64,000 bases of DNA from Akkermansiaceae bacterium UBA2381. Lineage in GTDB: Bacteria; Verrucomicrobiota; Verrucomicrobiia; Verrucomicrobiales; DEV007. Positions within the stretch are counted from its first letter, which is position 1, and each line of letters starts with the position of its first letter. A model generated the notes under the pieces. That model saw nothing but the letters and a program-made list of their open reading frames with translations. It was not told the origin of the DNA and searched no databases. A program made the translations under genes and the position numbers. The stretch covers positions 1 through 64,000 of the forward strand of contig DDSV01000015.1 in the NCBI GenBank assembly GCA_002344215.1, read 5' to 3'. Positions 17,926-27,739 of this stretch are shown here, in pieces.

Positions 17926-18496
17926 AGGGTTGCCAGCTGGCGTGAGCGATCCGCATCGTTGCGCGCGGGTCGAAGAAGGGTCTCCAGCGGGGTTGTTTGG
18001 GTTCGCTCAAGGGAAACATTCTTGCCTGGGCGGGGAGTTTGTTCGCCTTTCTTGTGTTGCAGGTGATGCACGAGCAAACCACGTTTTCCCAGGTCGTTTG
18101 CCCTCCTTTGTCCCGGGGGATGACATGGTCGAGATTCAGGTCGCGTGACTCGAAACACTTTCCGCAATACTGGCAGGTGAAGCGGTCCCGCTCGAAAATA
18201 CTCTGGCGTGAAAAGCGAATCTCCTGTTTCGGGAGACGGTCGTAGCGCTTCAGCACGATGATGGCGGGGGCCTGAAATTGGTGGGAGACGGTATGAATGA
18301 CCTCGGTGCCCGGGCGGTCTCGAGACACCCTCATCCAGGATTCCAGGTCATAGGAGGCAAAACCGCTTTCCTCGTCCGAATGCACCACCTGGGCATGGCC
18401 CAGAAAAAGCAGGCCGATCGCCCTCCTCACGCCGCAAATGTGCACCGGCTGCCAAAGCCGATTCAGCATCAGGACAGAACTGTCTAAGCTGGACAT
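17885..18496 (-). CDS. HNH endonuclease-domain protein
   Basis: This 203-residue protein has an N-terminal segment beginning SSLDSSVLMLNRLWQPVHI, followed by a zinc-stabilised HNH nuclease domain. The domain shows CQYCG, the catalytic LDHVIPRDKGG and CITCNTRKANK (about residues 100-155). This type is widespread as a single housekeeping-like HNH protein of unknown role. I chose ATG 18496. The frame is open for 40 more codons, but a -10/-35 pair lies inside that extension and would give a transcript starting about 4 nt before this ATG. The 3' end overlaps the VTT gene by 41 bp. Confidence 0.88.
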   Translation of the reverse strand: MSSLDSSVLMLNRLWQPVHICGVRRAIGLLFLGHAQVVHSDEESGFASYDLESWMRVSRDRPGTEVIHTVSHQFQAPAIIVLKRYDRLPKQEIRFSRQSIFERDRFTCQYCGKCFESRDLNLDHVIPRDKGGQTTWENVVCSCITCNTRKANKLPAQARMFPLSEPKQPRWRPFFDPRATMRIAHASWQPFIGSLPGEVMISS

Positions 18497-18506
18497 TGCG
18501 ATCTCG

Positions 18507-18534
18507 ATTTTACTGCGGAAAAAGAGTGCATCAA
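18507..18534 (-). promoter_or_regulatory. predicted sigma-70-type promoter for the HNH gene
   Basis: On the minus strand TTGATG (18534-18529) and TAAAAT (18512-18507) are separated by 16 bp. The predicted transcription start is near 18500, almost at the ATG at 18496, which supports the shorter start and suggests a near-leaderless mRNA. Confidence 0.45.
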
Positions 18535-18721
18535 ACAGCTTTTTCTGATAGAAAACCGTTCCCTGAGTGACGAAAATGACCTTTTCGGTCTCATTGGGCA
18601 GGACGGATAATCTCAAAAATCAGAGGAATTAATGAGATTTTTCCGCTTGGCGGGATTTCGATTCCGTAGCATGTTCACAGGCGGGGCAACCCGCAAAACC
18701 CACGTTACACAAGACAGTTAC

Positions 18722-21007
18722 ATGAGATTTACGAACGGGCTTTTTGCGAGACCGTCCGCGAGTGTTCTCGCGTTCATGGTGGTGTCGTGCTCTCTCGTCT
18801 TTTCCGTATTTTCGGCCCGTGCTCAAGAGGGGCTGAATCCCTCTGATATTTGGTATCGGGGGTTTCTTCTGGTGCAGTCTGCGCAGGAACTGGAGGCACA
18901 GGGGAAGTTCCTCGATGCCTTGAACAAACTCACGGAGGCAAAACCGCTCTACGATCACCTCGCGCAGCAGTTTCCCGATTTCCAGCCGGAGATCGTCAAG
19001 GAGCGCCGACATCTCATTGCTGAAAAGCGGGATGAGTTGAAGTCGTCCATGCGGGCTCCTCAGGCACCCGCCGGAGCGCCGTCCCCCGCCTTCTTACCTC
19101 AGCCGCAACCCCTTCCGCAGTCGCCGGCGCCGGAAATGGCTTCAGGGCCCGCTCTTCCCGAAGAGGGCCATTCTTATTCTTCCCGGACGAGGGACATGGA
19201 GGTTGAAGAAAGCGAAGGGGAATTTGCCCTTCCAAGCTGGAACGACGGGGCCAGTCAGGCGCTCCCCCGGGTGAGTTCGGTTCCGGGAATGCCAAGGGTA
19301 GAAACCCGACACTCTTCTCCGTCGGTGGGCGCGATTGCGAATTCTCTTCACGAGGACCTTTCGCGGAAGGATTCGCTGATCAGCTGGCTCAATGACGAGA
19401 ATCAGAAGCTGCGCCGGGATCTTCAGCAGCAGGAGCAGCAACGTCAGCAGATTGCCGCCGAGCTCGGCAAAGCCCAGGCAAGCCGCGAGGAGTTGATGCG
19501 TCAGATTAACACCTACCAGGGTGGACCCGGTGGAGCCGAGGCCCTGCAGAAAGTTTCCCAGTTGGAGGTGCTCCTCCGCGATGCCACCCAGCAGTTGCAG
19601 ACGGCGCTGGACCGCAACGAACAACTCGTGGCCGCAATGGAGGACCGGGAGGCGGAAATGGGGAAGATGCGCGATCGCATCGCCGAGCTTGAGAATGAGA
19701 GGGAGAATCTGGCCGAAGTCGTGCGCGGCGAGGGAAATGGAGGAACCGCCCTGAAGGAACTGATGGATCGCAATCGCAAGCTCACGGAACAGTTGGACCG
19801 CGCCGAGCAGCTTGCCTCCAGCCTCTCGGAGCTGAACAAAGAGAAAGACGATGATATCGCCTTGCTCAAAAGCGAGATCACCCGAATCAAAGTGGAGCGC
19901 GACCAGTTGCTGTCCGAGAACGCACGCCACCAGCAGAGCATCGAAGAACTGCAGGAGAAGCTTGAGTTGCTCTCCGACGGTCTCACGGCGGAAGACAAAC
20001 AGGCTCTCGCGAGTGCCAATCCAGTCGAGCGTCAGGAGAATGAACTCCTCCGTTCCATCGTCTTGAAACAGCTTCGCCGTCAGGCCCAGATGAAGCAGGC
20101 GAAGGAATTGCTCCTCAAGCAGTTGGATAAAGTCGGGGCGAGATCGGACGAGTTGATGAGCCTCGTTGAGGACATGGTCAGAGGATCCCAGTTGAGCGAC
20201 GAGGAGAAGTCACTTTTCAAAGCGCCCCAGTTTGCGGAGATCATCGAGGCATCAGCCGCTTCTGTTTCCATGCCGGGAGCAGTCGCTGAAGCGGACCCGG
20301 TGGTTGAAACGCCCGCAGCTGAGACTGGTGCTCCCGTGATGTCTGCGACCCTGGTGGCGGCAGGTACGGCGCCCGCACCGGGTGGCCCGGACGGGGTGGT
20401 GCAGAATCAGAAACTTACCGTCGAACTTTCACAGATCGACAAGGCGGCGCGCCTCGATTTTAAAGAAGGACGATTCAGCGAAGCGGAAGCCGGATTTCTC
20501 GACTACCTGCGCTACCTCCCCCGGAACGTTCCCTGCCTCTGCAATCTCGGGGTGCTCAAGATCTCGATGAAGAATTATTCCGAGGCGGAATACTATCTCG
20601 AGAAGGCACTCGCAATCGACTCAACCTCAGGATTGGCGAACTACCTCCTGGGGCGCACCTATTTCCTTCAGGACAAAATCGACGAGGCCCTCTCGAAGCT
20701 TGAGACCGGTTTGACCTATGATCCCCAGAACGCGAAGGCACACAACTGTGTCGGGGTAATCTCGACGCGCAAAGGGTGGGTGAGTCGCGCCGAGCGCGCT
20801 TTTACGAACGCGGTTTCAATTGATCCGGACTACGGCGACGCTCATTTCAACCTCGCCGTCCTCCACGCCACAAAGGACGAGCCGAATCCCAAGGAGGCCG
20901 AGAAACATTATTTCCGGGCCCTCCACCTCGGAGTGCCGCGCGATGCGTCGATCGAGGGATTCCTGAAAGAATACGAAGAGGCCGGCGTCTCGGTGGGGAT
21001 GCGCTGA
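18722..21007 (+). CDS. exported coiled-coil and TPR-repeat protein
   Basis: This 761-residue protein begins with a signal peptide (MRFTNGLFARPSASV to about residue 34, Ala-rich cleavage region SARA). An N-terminal TPR-like helical pair (about 38-105) and a Pro-rich linker follow. A long coiled coil runs from about 200 to 490, rich in Glu, Gln and Arg. A second low-complexity linker precedes at least four TPR units (about 575-745, for example NLGVLKISMKNYSEAEYYLEKAL). It is probably a periplasmic scaffold. I placed the start at ATG 18722 because it directly precedes the signal peptide; the frame is open back to 18632. The specific role is unknown. Confidence 0.82.
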   Translation: MRFTNGLFARPSASVLAFMVVSCSLVFSVFSARAQEGLNPSDIWYRGFLLVQSAQELEAQGKFLDALNKLTEAKPLYDHLAQQFPDFQPEIVKERRHLIAEKRDELKSSMRAPQAPAGAPSPAFLPQPQPLPQSPAPEMASGPALPEEGHSYSSRTRDMEVEESEGEFALPSWNDGASQALPRVSSVPGMPRVETRHSSPSVGAIANSLHEDLSRKDSLISWLNDENQKLRRDLQQQEQQRQQIAAELGKAQASREELMRQINTYQGGPGGAEALQKVSQLEVLLRDATQQLQTALDRNEQLVAAMEDREAEMGKMRDRIAELENERENLAEVVRGEGNGGTALKELMDRNRKLTEQLDRAEQLASSLSELNKEKDDDIALLKSEITRIKVERDQLLSENARHQQSIEELQEKLELLSDGLTAEDKQALASANPVERQENELLRSIVLKQLRRQAQMKQAKELLLKQLDKVGARSDELMSLVEDMVRGSQLSDEEKSLFKAPQFAEIIEASAASVSMPGAVAEADPVVETPAAETGAPVMSATLVAAGTAPAPGGPDGVVQNQKLTVELSQIDKAARLDFKEGRFSEAEAGFLDYLRYLPRNVPCLCNLGVLKISMKNYSEAEYYLEKALAIDSTSGLANYLLGRTYFLQDKIDEALSKLETGLTYDPQNAKAHNCVGVISTRKGWVSRAERAFTNAVSIDPDYGDAHFNLAVLHATKDEPNPKEAEKHYFRALHLGVPRDASIEGFLKEYEEAGVSVGMR

Positions 21008-21023
21008 TCCCGCTGCCCTGCGT

Positions 21024-21281
21024 TTATGGGGCGATATTGTGTTTGTTGAAGAATGCCTGCATTTCTTCGACCCCGAAATCGGCCAGCATGAGGTCTCCGT
21101 ACGTCAGAGTCGGCGCACAGCTCTGACCGGAAAGCTCACGCATCTCCTGATACATGGCGGGATCGGCAATGACGTCGATTTCCTTGAAAGAGAATCCATC
21201 CTTTTTCAGGTAGGCAATTGCATCGACGCACCAGGGGCAGCCCGGTTTGATGTAGACTTTGAGTTCAGGTTCTTCGGCCAT
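21024..21281 (-). CDS. glutaredoxin-family protein
   Basis: This 85-residue thioredoxin-fold protein has the dithiol active site CPWC at residues 15-18 after the first strand VYIKPG. The expected cis-proline segment appears as SCAPTL rather than the usual TVPQ, so glutathione binding may differ from classical glutaredoxin. It could act as a small disulfide reductase in the cytosol. The TraB-family gene ends 16 nt upstream on the same strand, so the two genes are likely an operon. Confidence 0.88.
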   Translation of the reverse strand: MAEEPELKVYIKPGCPWCVDAIAYLKKDGFSFKEIDVIADPAMYQEMRELSGQSCAPTLTYGDLMLADFGVEEMQAFFNKHNIAP

Positions 21282-21297
21282 CGGTCAAAATCGGGGT

Positions 21298-22179
21298 TCA
21301 CTCGGCATTTGCAAGCTGCAAGACCTCGTATCCCTTCTCTTCGAGCAGATCGACGACACTGTCTTCTCCCACAAGATGGGCTGCTCCGACGAGAAACATC
21401 ACATCGCGGTCGGAGGCGAGGTGTTTTTCGATTTCGGGAATCCAGTTGCGGTTGCGCTCGGTGAGAAGCACTTCGCGAATCTTCGGGTCGGAATCAGTTT
21501 GCTCTACGATGAGTTCGTTCAGTTCCGCGACGCGGCCGGAACGCCAGGCGGAAATGAGTGAATTCAGGGCTTCGGCCCCTTCATCCACCTCATCGAGCGC
21601 TTCATTGATCAGCTTCTCGAGGACCTCGTCGCCGAAGCTGCTGAAGCGGGACATCTGATACTCGACGGTCTCAAGACCGCGGCTGGGTTTTCCGTCTTCG
21701 ACGCATTTCAGATAGTATTGAGTCTCCAATCCCAGTTCCGGCCTTGCTCCATGTCGGGTTGCTTCGAGAGATCCCATCATCATGTAAACCATGCCGGGTG
21801 TGAAACGGTCGAAGTCAGAACGTCCCATTTTGGACAGCACGAGATAGTCGCGAAGACGATCCATCGTTGCCGGGCTCAATTTTTCACTCAGATGCTGGCC
21901 TTCCGGGAGTAATCCCAATCGGCGGATCTGAGCCCCCATGGCGGGATTGCTCATGACCGCCATATCAATTTCGAAGACCAGCTCCTCGGCTTCATCATAG
22001 ACACGGTCGAAAGTCGGAGGCACCGGCATGTCCTGTTCACGTAGGAGGTGAACCGATCCGGCGAGGAAGACGGTGGAGTCGGCATCGGAAATCTTCCAGA
22101 TTGGCGCCATTCCCGGCTCCTCGGCCACGGATAGAGAGAGGAGCATGAAGGTGAAGCCACTCAGGACACGAAGTTGCAT
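21298..22179 (-). CDS. TraB/GumN-family protein, exported
   Basis: This 293-residue protein has a short signal peptide (MQLRVLSGFTFMLLSLSVA) and the two family motifs: VFLAGSVHLLR near the N-terminus and FLVGAAHLVGEDSVVDLL near the C-terminus, both with conserved Gly-x-x-His. Homologues are proposed metal-dependent peptidases, unproven for most members. I chose ATG 22179 because it starts the signal peptide; an upstream in-frame start would add 15 residues. It leads a two-gene unit with the glutaredoxin gene and is divergent from the FG-GAP gene. Confidence 0.86.
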   Translation of the reverse strand: MQLRVLSGFTFMLLSLSVAEEPGMAPIWKISDADSTVFLAGSVHLLREQDMPVPPTFDRVYDEAEELVFEIDMAVMSNPAMGAQIRRLGLLPEGQHLSEKLSPATMDRLRDYLVLSKMGRSDFDRFTPGMVYMMMGSLEATRHGARPELGLETQYYLKCVEDGKPSRGLETVEYQMSRFSSFGDEVLEKLINEALDEVDEGAEALNSLISAWRSGRVAELNELIVEQTDSDPKIREVLLTERNRNWIPEIEKHLASDRDVMFLVGAAHLVGEDSVVDLLEEKGYEVLQLANAE

Positions 22180-22280
22180 GGGAGTATCGGGGGTTGGATT
22201 GCGTGATCCCATCAGGGGTGACATTTCTTCCGGAAGGTGCTCTTATTGAAAGGGATCAACACCCGTTCAACCAGCCTGAA

Positions 22281-23417
22281 ATGAAAAACCTTTCCATTCT
22301 CTACCCTGCTTTTCTGTTCTCGATGGTACACGCGCTTGAGGCGGCGGATTGGGAAAAGCAGGTCGTGATGGAGAAGGGGCACAACAACACGGCCGTCGCG
22401 GCCGATTACAACAGCGACGGGAAGATGGATGTCATCACGAGCTACGCGGGCCGTGTCAGCCTTTTTACGGCACCCGCCTGGACAGAGACGATTTTGCATC
22501 GATTCCCGAAGCTCAACGCGACCTGTATCCACAGCGAGACCCTCGATGTTGATGGAGACGGCGACACCGACTGGGTCGGGAGTGAGGCCTGGGGGAAGCC
22601 ATTCTGGCTCGAGAATCCGGGTGACGGCTCCGGCGCCTGGGCGGCGAGGATCGTTGATCACGACATCAAAGGCATCCACTGCCTGCTCAAAGCCGATGTC
22701 GATAAAGACGGGAATGAGGACATCATCATCAATAACTTTGAACCCGACGGAGTTCTCGCTGATTCCATTGCCTGGTTCCGGGTTCCGAAGCAACCGGCAA
22801 AGGCGGACCGGTGGGAGCGCTTTGTTTTTGCCGACAAGGATGCACGCGGCGGGAGCCACTACTTCGGTTTCGGGGATATCGACGGCGACGGCTGGGGCGA
22901 AATCGCGGTCGGAGCGAAGGGCAAGCCCTTTGCCGACGGCGACTGGTTTGCCTATTGGCAAAATCCCGGTGCCGGGGCAGTCGAAAAGTCGTGGAAGAAG
23001 ACGGTCCTCGCCGAAAATCAACTCGCCGCGACGAATATTCTTCCCGGTGATGTGAACGGTGATGGCAAAGTCGATTTCCTCGCCTCGCGGGGCCATAGTG
23101 CCGGCATCCTCTGGCTCGAGGCGCCGGACTGGAAGATCCACGAGATCGACCCCGATCTGAAGTCTCCCCACAGCCTCGTTTTTTCCGATCTCGATGGAGA
23201 TGGCGATCTCGACGGAGCGTCCTGCGGGTATGAGAGCAAGGTCCTCGCAATCTACTGGAATGACGGGAAAGGGAAGTTCACTAAGGAAGTTCTCGACGAA
23301 AATCAGGAGTCCTACGACCTCCGTGCCCTCGACATGGACGGCGACGGCGACCTCGACCTGCTCAATGCGGGGCGCGCGAGCGGAAATGTTGCCTGGTATC
23401 GCAACCCGGCGAAGTGA
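22281..23417 (+). CDS. FG-GAP/VCBS-repeat beta-propeller protein, exported
   Basis: This 378-residue protein has a signal peptide (MKNLSILYPAFLFSMVHALEA) followed by repeated blades. Each contains a calcium-binding loop of the form DxDGDGxxD, such as DVDGDGDTD, DIDGDGWGE, DVNGDGKVD, DLDGDGDLD and DMDGDGDLD. At least seven such loops are seen, consistent with a seven-bladed propeller. Family members are cell-surface or secreted binding modules; no catalytic domain is attached. The start ATG 22281 directly precedes the signal peptide. Confidence 0.87.
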   Translation: MKNLSILYPAFLFSMVHALEAADWEKQVVMEKGHNNTAVAADYNSDGKMDVITSYAGRVSLFTAPAWTETILHRFPKLNATCIHSETLDVDGDGDTDWVGSEAWGKPFWLENPGDGSGAWAARIVDHDIKGIHCLLKADVDKDGNEDIIINNFEPDGVLADSIAWFRVPKQPAKADRWERFVFADKDARGGSHYFGFGDIDGDGWGEIAVGAKGKPFADGDWFAYWQNPGAGAVEKSWKKTVLAENQLAATNILPGDVNGDGKVDFLASRGHSAGILWLEAPDWKIHEIDPDLKSPHSLVFSDLDGDGDLDGASCGYESKVLAIYWNDGKGKFTKEVLDENQESYDLRALDMDGDGDLDLLNAGRASGNVAWYRNPAK

Positions 23418-23423
23418 GCCTCC

Positions 23424-23987
<564 letters not shown>

Positions 23988-24117
23988 GCAGCGCGAATGT
24001 ATTTCGGCGATGCTTGACGGTCAAACGGAAGCGGGACCAATTGCGGGAGGCGCGGGGATTGATTCCTGAGCGGAAATAGGGCAAAGTCATCCCTGTCTGA
24101 CTCTTGATCGGACCCTC

Positions 24118-26586
24118 TTGATCGCCCCTCGCCACGTTTTCACCCGCCCCCTGTTGAATCCTCCCAGTCTATCCCGGCGCTGCCTGCCTTCTTTTGTCGC
24201 CGTTCTGGTGGCGGCGGCGGGCACGCTTTCGCTGGCGGGAAAAGAGATCATGCGAAAGGATAAACTGACCGAGATCGACGCAGCGATAGGCGAGGCGATT
24301 AAAAAGGCGGAAATCCCGGGGGCCGTGCTGTGGTTCGAGTCTGCCGGGGAAGTCTACCTCAAGGCTTATGGCAATCGGCTGGTCTCGCCCGGTTCCGAGG
24401 TCATGACGACCGACACCCTTTTTGATGTGGCAAGCCTGACCAAGGTCATGGCCACGACTCCGGCCATTTTACACCTGATTGAGGAGGGGCGGATTTCACT
24501 CGATGATCCGGTCTCAAAACACCTTCCGGAGTTCCTCTCCGGAGGAGTTCGGCCCGAGGTGGAGGATCCTCTCGTCACGGCCGCTGATCGAAAACTGATC
24601 ACGATTCGTCATCTCATTACCCATCAAAGTGGCCTGCCTCCGGGAATATTTCTCTCCGAGGCGGATTTCCGGGGTTACTCCGAAGGGGTGCGCCGCGCCG
24701 CGACGGTCGGCCTTATTGAGCGGCCCGGAACCCGGTTTCGCTACAGTGATGTGAACTTCATTCTTCTCGGAGAGATCGTTCGTCGGGTCTCGGGGCAGGG
24801 CCTCGACCAGTATGTTCAGGATCAGTTTTATACTCCGCTCGGCATGACGGAGACCCGATTCCTCCCTGATGAGTCGAACCGCGGACGGATTGCCCCGACG
24901 ATGATGGTGGAAGGGTACGGGCTCTTGCGTGGCGAGGTTCATGACCCCACGGCCCGCCGTATGGAGGGAGTCGCGGGACACGCCGGCTTGTTTTCCTCCG
25001 CAAAGGATGTGGCGACCTTTGTCAGGTTCTTTCTCAACCAGGGCACCCTCGGGGGGACTGCCGCCTTGAAAGCGGAATCAGTCAAACTCGCCACCACCAA
25101 TCAGCTTCCGGAATCTCTGGGGGTGGAGCGTGGACTCGGCTGGGACATCGGATCCTCCTTTGCCAGCCAGCGGGGCGAGAAGTTTCCGAAGAGTGGCTAC
25201 GGTCACACCGGTTGGACCGGCACCTCAATCTGGGTGGACCCGGCTTCGGAGAGTTTTGTCATTCTCCTCGCCAACCGGAATCATCCCAGTGAAGCGGGGA
25301 TCATCAAGCCGCTGAGGACGAAGGTGGGAACCCTCGCGGCCGAGGCGGTCGGATACACGAAGCCAATCCCTCTTACGGTCAATGTCACCGGGCTTGGGGA
25401 TGACACCTTTGCCCGTGAATCAGGAGCTGCCGGCGATCCCGCGGGTGTTCTCAACGGCATCGACGTGCTCGAGCGGGACGGGTTCAAACCGCTCGCGGGA
25501 ATGAAGATCGGACTGATCACCAATCAGACCGGAGTGAATCGTCAACGGCGTTCGACCATCGATCTGCTTGCCAACGCGGCGAACGTCGAGCTGAAGGCAC
25601 TCTTTTCCCCCGAGCACGGGATCCGGGGGGTGATCGATGCGGATTCCATCGACGATGAGATTGACTCCGCAACCGGGCTGCCTGTCTACAGCCTCTACAA
25701 ATCCGAAGGGCGCAAACCAACGAGCGAGCAGTTAAAGGGGCTCGATGCGCTTGTCTTTGATATCCAGGACATCGGTTGTCGCTTTTACACTTATGTCTCG
25801 ACGATGGGGCTGGCGCTCAAGGCGGCGAAAGAGGCGGGGATCAAATTTGTCGTCCTCGACCGCGTCAATCCGATTGGAGGCATCGTCGTTGACGGGCCGA
25901 TCCGGAAAGGGGAGGGGAACGATTTTGTCGCCTTTCATGAGATCCCGGTGCAGCACGGCATGACGGCCGGGGAACTCGCGCGGATGTTTAACCAGGAGCG
26001 AAAGGTGGGAGCGGATTTGACGGTGATTCCGGTGGAGGGCTGGGTTCCCTCGATGCGGTTTGACGAGACGGGTCTCCCCTGGGTCAATCCCTCTCCCAAC
26101 ATGCGCAGCCTCACCCAGGCGATGCTCTACCCCGGAGTCGGGCTGGTCGAATTCACGAACCTTTCAGTCGGGCGCGGAACGGCCACGCCCTTCGAGCATG
26201 TCGGAGCCCCCTGGGTGCACGACGGGCGCCTCGCCCAGCTTCTGAATGAGGAGGGAATTCCCGGAATCGACTTTCTCCCGACCCGCTTTACTCCCGACGC
26301 CAGCGTCAGCGAAGGTGAAGACTGTGCTGGCGTGCGTTTTTTTATCACGGATCGCGACCGGCTGAGGCCCCTCGATCTCGGGATCGCCATCATGAGGAAT
26401 GTTCACTCGCAGTATGAGGGCACCTTCAACCTGGAGGAGAAAGGCAATATCCTCCTCCGCGACCCCGAAACCCTGGACCTGATTCTCCGCGGGGCCACCC
26501 TCGAAGAGATCCGTGAGGCCTGGCAGCCCGGCCTCAATGAGTTCTTGAAACGGCGCGAGGCGTTCCTACTTTATCCGAGGAATTGA
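24118..26586 (+). CDS. fusion of serine beta-lactamase-fold (AmiE/YfeW-like) domain and NamZ-type exo-N-acetylmuramidase
   Basis: This 822-residue exported protein joins two domains. The N-terminal half (about 50-410) is a serine beta-lactamase/PBP-fold hydrolase with SLTK (Ser106, Lys109), a YSD motif at 209-211 and HTG at 363-365. It resembles Bacillus AmiE/YbbE and E. coli YfeW. The C-terminal half (about 455-822) is the DUF1343 family, whose characterised member NamZ is an exo-beta-N-acetylmuramidase; SPEHG, FDIQDIGCRFYTY and NPSPNM are visible. A peptidoglycan-recycling role is therefore likely. The start is uncertain: TTG 24118 is used here, and TTG 24154 would also give a signal peptide. 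queH follows 18 nt downstream. Confidence 0.88.
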   Translation: MIAPRHVFTRPLLNPPSLSRRCLPSFVAVLVAAAGTLSLAGKEIMRKDKLTEIDAAIGEAIKKAEIPGAVLWFESAGEVYLKAYGNRLVSPGSEVMTTDTLFDVASLTKVMATTPAILHLIEEGRISLDDPVSKHLPEFLSGGVRPEVEDPLVTAADRKLITIRHLITHQSGLPPGIFLSEADFRGYSEGVRRAATVGLIERPGTRFRYSDVNFILLGEIVRRVSGQGLDQYVQDQFYTPLGMTETRFLPDESNRGRIAPTMMVEGYGLLRGEVHDPTARRMEGVAGHAGLFSSAKDVATFVRFFLNQGTLGGTAALKAESVKLATTNQLPESLGVERGLGWDIGSSFASQRGEKFPKSGYGHTGWTGTSIWVDPASESFVILLANRNHPSEAGIIKPLRTKVGTLAAEAVGYTKPIPLTVNVTGLGDDTFARESGAAGDPAGVLNGIDVLERDGFKPLAGMKIGLITNQTGVNRQRRSTIDLLANAANVELKALFSPEHGIRGVIDADSIDDEIDSATGLPVYSLYKSEGRKPTSEQLKGLDALVFDIQDIGCRFYTYVSTMGLALKAAKEAGIKFVVLDRVNPIGGIVVDGPIRKGEGNDFVAFHEIPVQHGMTAGELARMFNQERKVGADLTVIPVEGWVPSMRFDETGLPWVNPSPNMRSLTQAMLYPGVGLVEFTNLSVGRGTATPFEHVGAPWVHDGRLAQLLNEEGIPGIDFLPTRFTPDASVSEGEDCAGVRFFITDRDRLRPLDLGIAIMRNVHSQYEGTFNLEEKGNILLRDPETLDLILRGATLEEIREAWQPGLNEFLKRREAFLLYPRN

Positions 26587-26604
26587 TTGAATCAGGCATC
26601 CATC

Positions 26605-27330
26605 ATGGGCAGGCGATCACAGGACGGGACAAACAAGGCAGAGAATGACTCGTCGAGGTATTCCGCCGACAACTACGAGCGCCCTGAACTCGAGACTCCG
26701 AACGATTCAAAGCGAATTCTCATGCACTCCTGCTGTGCTCCCTGCGCCGCCGAGGTCATGGACGCCCTCGCCGCTTCGAAGATCGAGACCACCATCTTTT
26801 TCTACAATCCTAACATTCATCCCAGGGACGAGTACGAGATCCGGAAGGAGGAGAACATCCGCTACGCCGAAAAGCTGGGGATGGCTTTTGTAGACTGGGA
26901 TTACAACGTCAAAGACTGGTTCGACCGCACCAAGGGGATGGAATGGGAGCCGGAGCGCGGAGTTCGTTGCACCGCCTGCTTCGACATGCGCTTTGAGGTG
27001 ACGGCGGACTATGCGGCGGAGCATGGATTTGATCTGATCTCCAGCACCCTCGGAATCTCGCGCTGGAAGAATATGGATCAGATCAACGGGTGCGGGGAGC
27101 GGGCGGCGGCCCGGTATCCCGGAATGACCTACTGGACCTTTAACTGGCGAAAAGAGGGTGGCGCCCAGCGGATGATCGAGATCTCGAAGCGGGAGGAATT
27201 CTACCAGCAGGAATATTGTGGCTGTGTCTACAGTCTGCGCGACACGAATGCCTGGCGGGAATCGAAGGAAAGACCCAAGATCAAACGTCTCGTGAAGTTT
27301 TACGGGCGGGATGCCGTGGTGGAGGATTGA
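26605..27330 (+). CDS. queH: epoxyqueuosine reductase QueH
   Basis: This 241-residue protein belongs to the QueH (formerly DUF208) family, which performs the final reduction of epoxyqueuosine to queuosine in tRNA and substitutes for QueG. The cysteine pairs expected to bind the Fe-S cluster and extra metal are present: HSCCAPC near the N-terminus, RCTACFDMR centrally, and QEYCGCVYS near the C-terminus. The YNPNIHP segment is also characteristic. A hydrophilic N-terminal extension of about 38 residues precedes the conserved part. I chose ATG 26605. It is 18 nt after the NamZ fusion gene and probably co-transcribed. Confidence 0.94.
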   Translation: MGRRSQDGTNKAENDSSRYSADNYERPELETPNDSKRILMHSCCAPCAAEVMDALAASKIETTIFFYNPNIHPRDEYEIRKEENIRYAEKLGMAFVDWDYNVKDWFDRTKGMEWEPERGVRCTACFDMRFEVTADYAAEHGFDLISSTLGISRWKNMDQINGCGERAAARYPGMTYWTFNWRKEGGAQRMIEISKREEFYQQEYCGCVYSLRDTNAWRESKERPKIKRLVKFYGRDAVVED

Positions 27331-27455
27331 CCGGGGGTGGATTTCGCCCTTGAAAAAAGCGCCTAAGCGGGGAAACTACACGCCCGCGCGATTTGCTAAC
27401 CGGACTCGGCAGTTCGCGCGTTTCCAGATTTCCGCATTCTCTGCGGACCAACTTT

Positions 27456-27545
27456 GGAGGGATGGCTGAGCCCGGTTTAAGGCGCTCGATTCGAAATCGA
27501 GTGTAGAGCAATCTACCGTGGGTTCGAATCCCACTCCCTCCGCCA
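27456..27545 (+). tRNA. tRNA-Ser (anticodon CGA)
   Basis: The 90-nt sequence folds as a type II tRNA. The acceptor stem pairs GGAGGGA with TCCCTCC. The anticodon stem CTCGA/TCGAG encloses loop TTCGAAA with anticodon CGA at 27492-27494. A long variable arm of about 14 nt follows, then the T arm GTGGG-TTCGAAT-CCCAC, discriminator G and an encoded CCA. The long variable arm and CGA anticodon identify serine (UCG codons). Its 3' end is repeated downstream and the type I restriction island begins here. Confidence 0.97.
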
Positions 27546-27546
27546 T
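27527..27546 (+). repeat. att-like direct repeat, copy 1 (tRNA-Ser 3' end)
   Basis: These 20 bp cover the T-arm 3' half, acceptor strand and CCA of tRNA-Ser plus one base. The identical 20 bp recur at 27673-27692. tRNA 3' ends are the usual attachment core for tyrosine integrases, so this is a candidate attL. Confidence 0.55.
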
Positions 27547-27592
27547 CTGCTTTCCAGGGGACCGAGCGAAGCCGGTCCCCTGGAAAGCAGAT
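27545..27592. repeat. perfect 20-bp inverted repeat next to the tRNA
   Basis: The arms 27545-27564 and 27573-27592 are perfect reverse complements, with the 8-nt loop AGCGAAGC. It starts at the last base of the encoded CCA. No T-run follows, so it does not look like an ordinary intrinsic terminator, although it could still help end or process the tRNA transcript. GCGAAGC is known as an unusually stable DNA mini-hairpin loop. Confidence 0.7.
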
Positions 27593-27616
27593 ATGCAGAG
27601 GAAGGGTTTGAACGCC

Positions 27617-27692
27617 GTTCGACTCGAAGCGAGCCTTGGCGAGCGGAGAGAGACGGAGGCGAAGCCAAAGTCAATCCCACTCCCTCCGCCAT
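27617..27692 (+). repeat. repeat unit 1: split tRNA 3'-half copy with inserted hairpin sequence
   Basis: The unit begins with GTTCGA, as in a tRNA T loop, and ends with the 20-bp tRNA-Ser 3' end (27673-27692). Fifty bases rich in CGAAGCGAG and GGCGAAGCC are inserted between them. Its first 35 bp (27617-27651) match 27740-27774 with one mismatch. Confidence 0.6.
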
Positions 27693-27739
27693 TGGACTTG
27701 TCCGGGGACTCGGGTTCGAAGCGGTAACCGCCGTGGACA

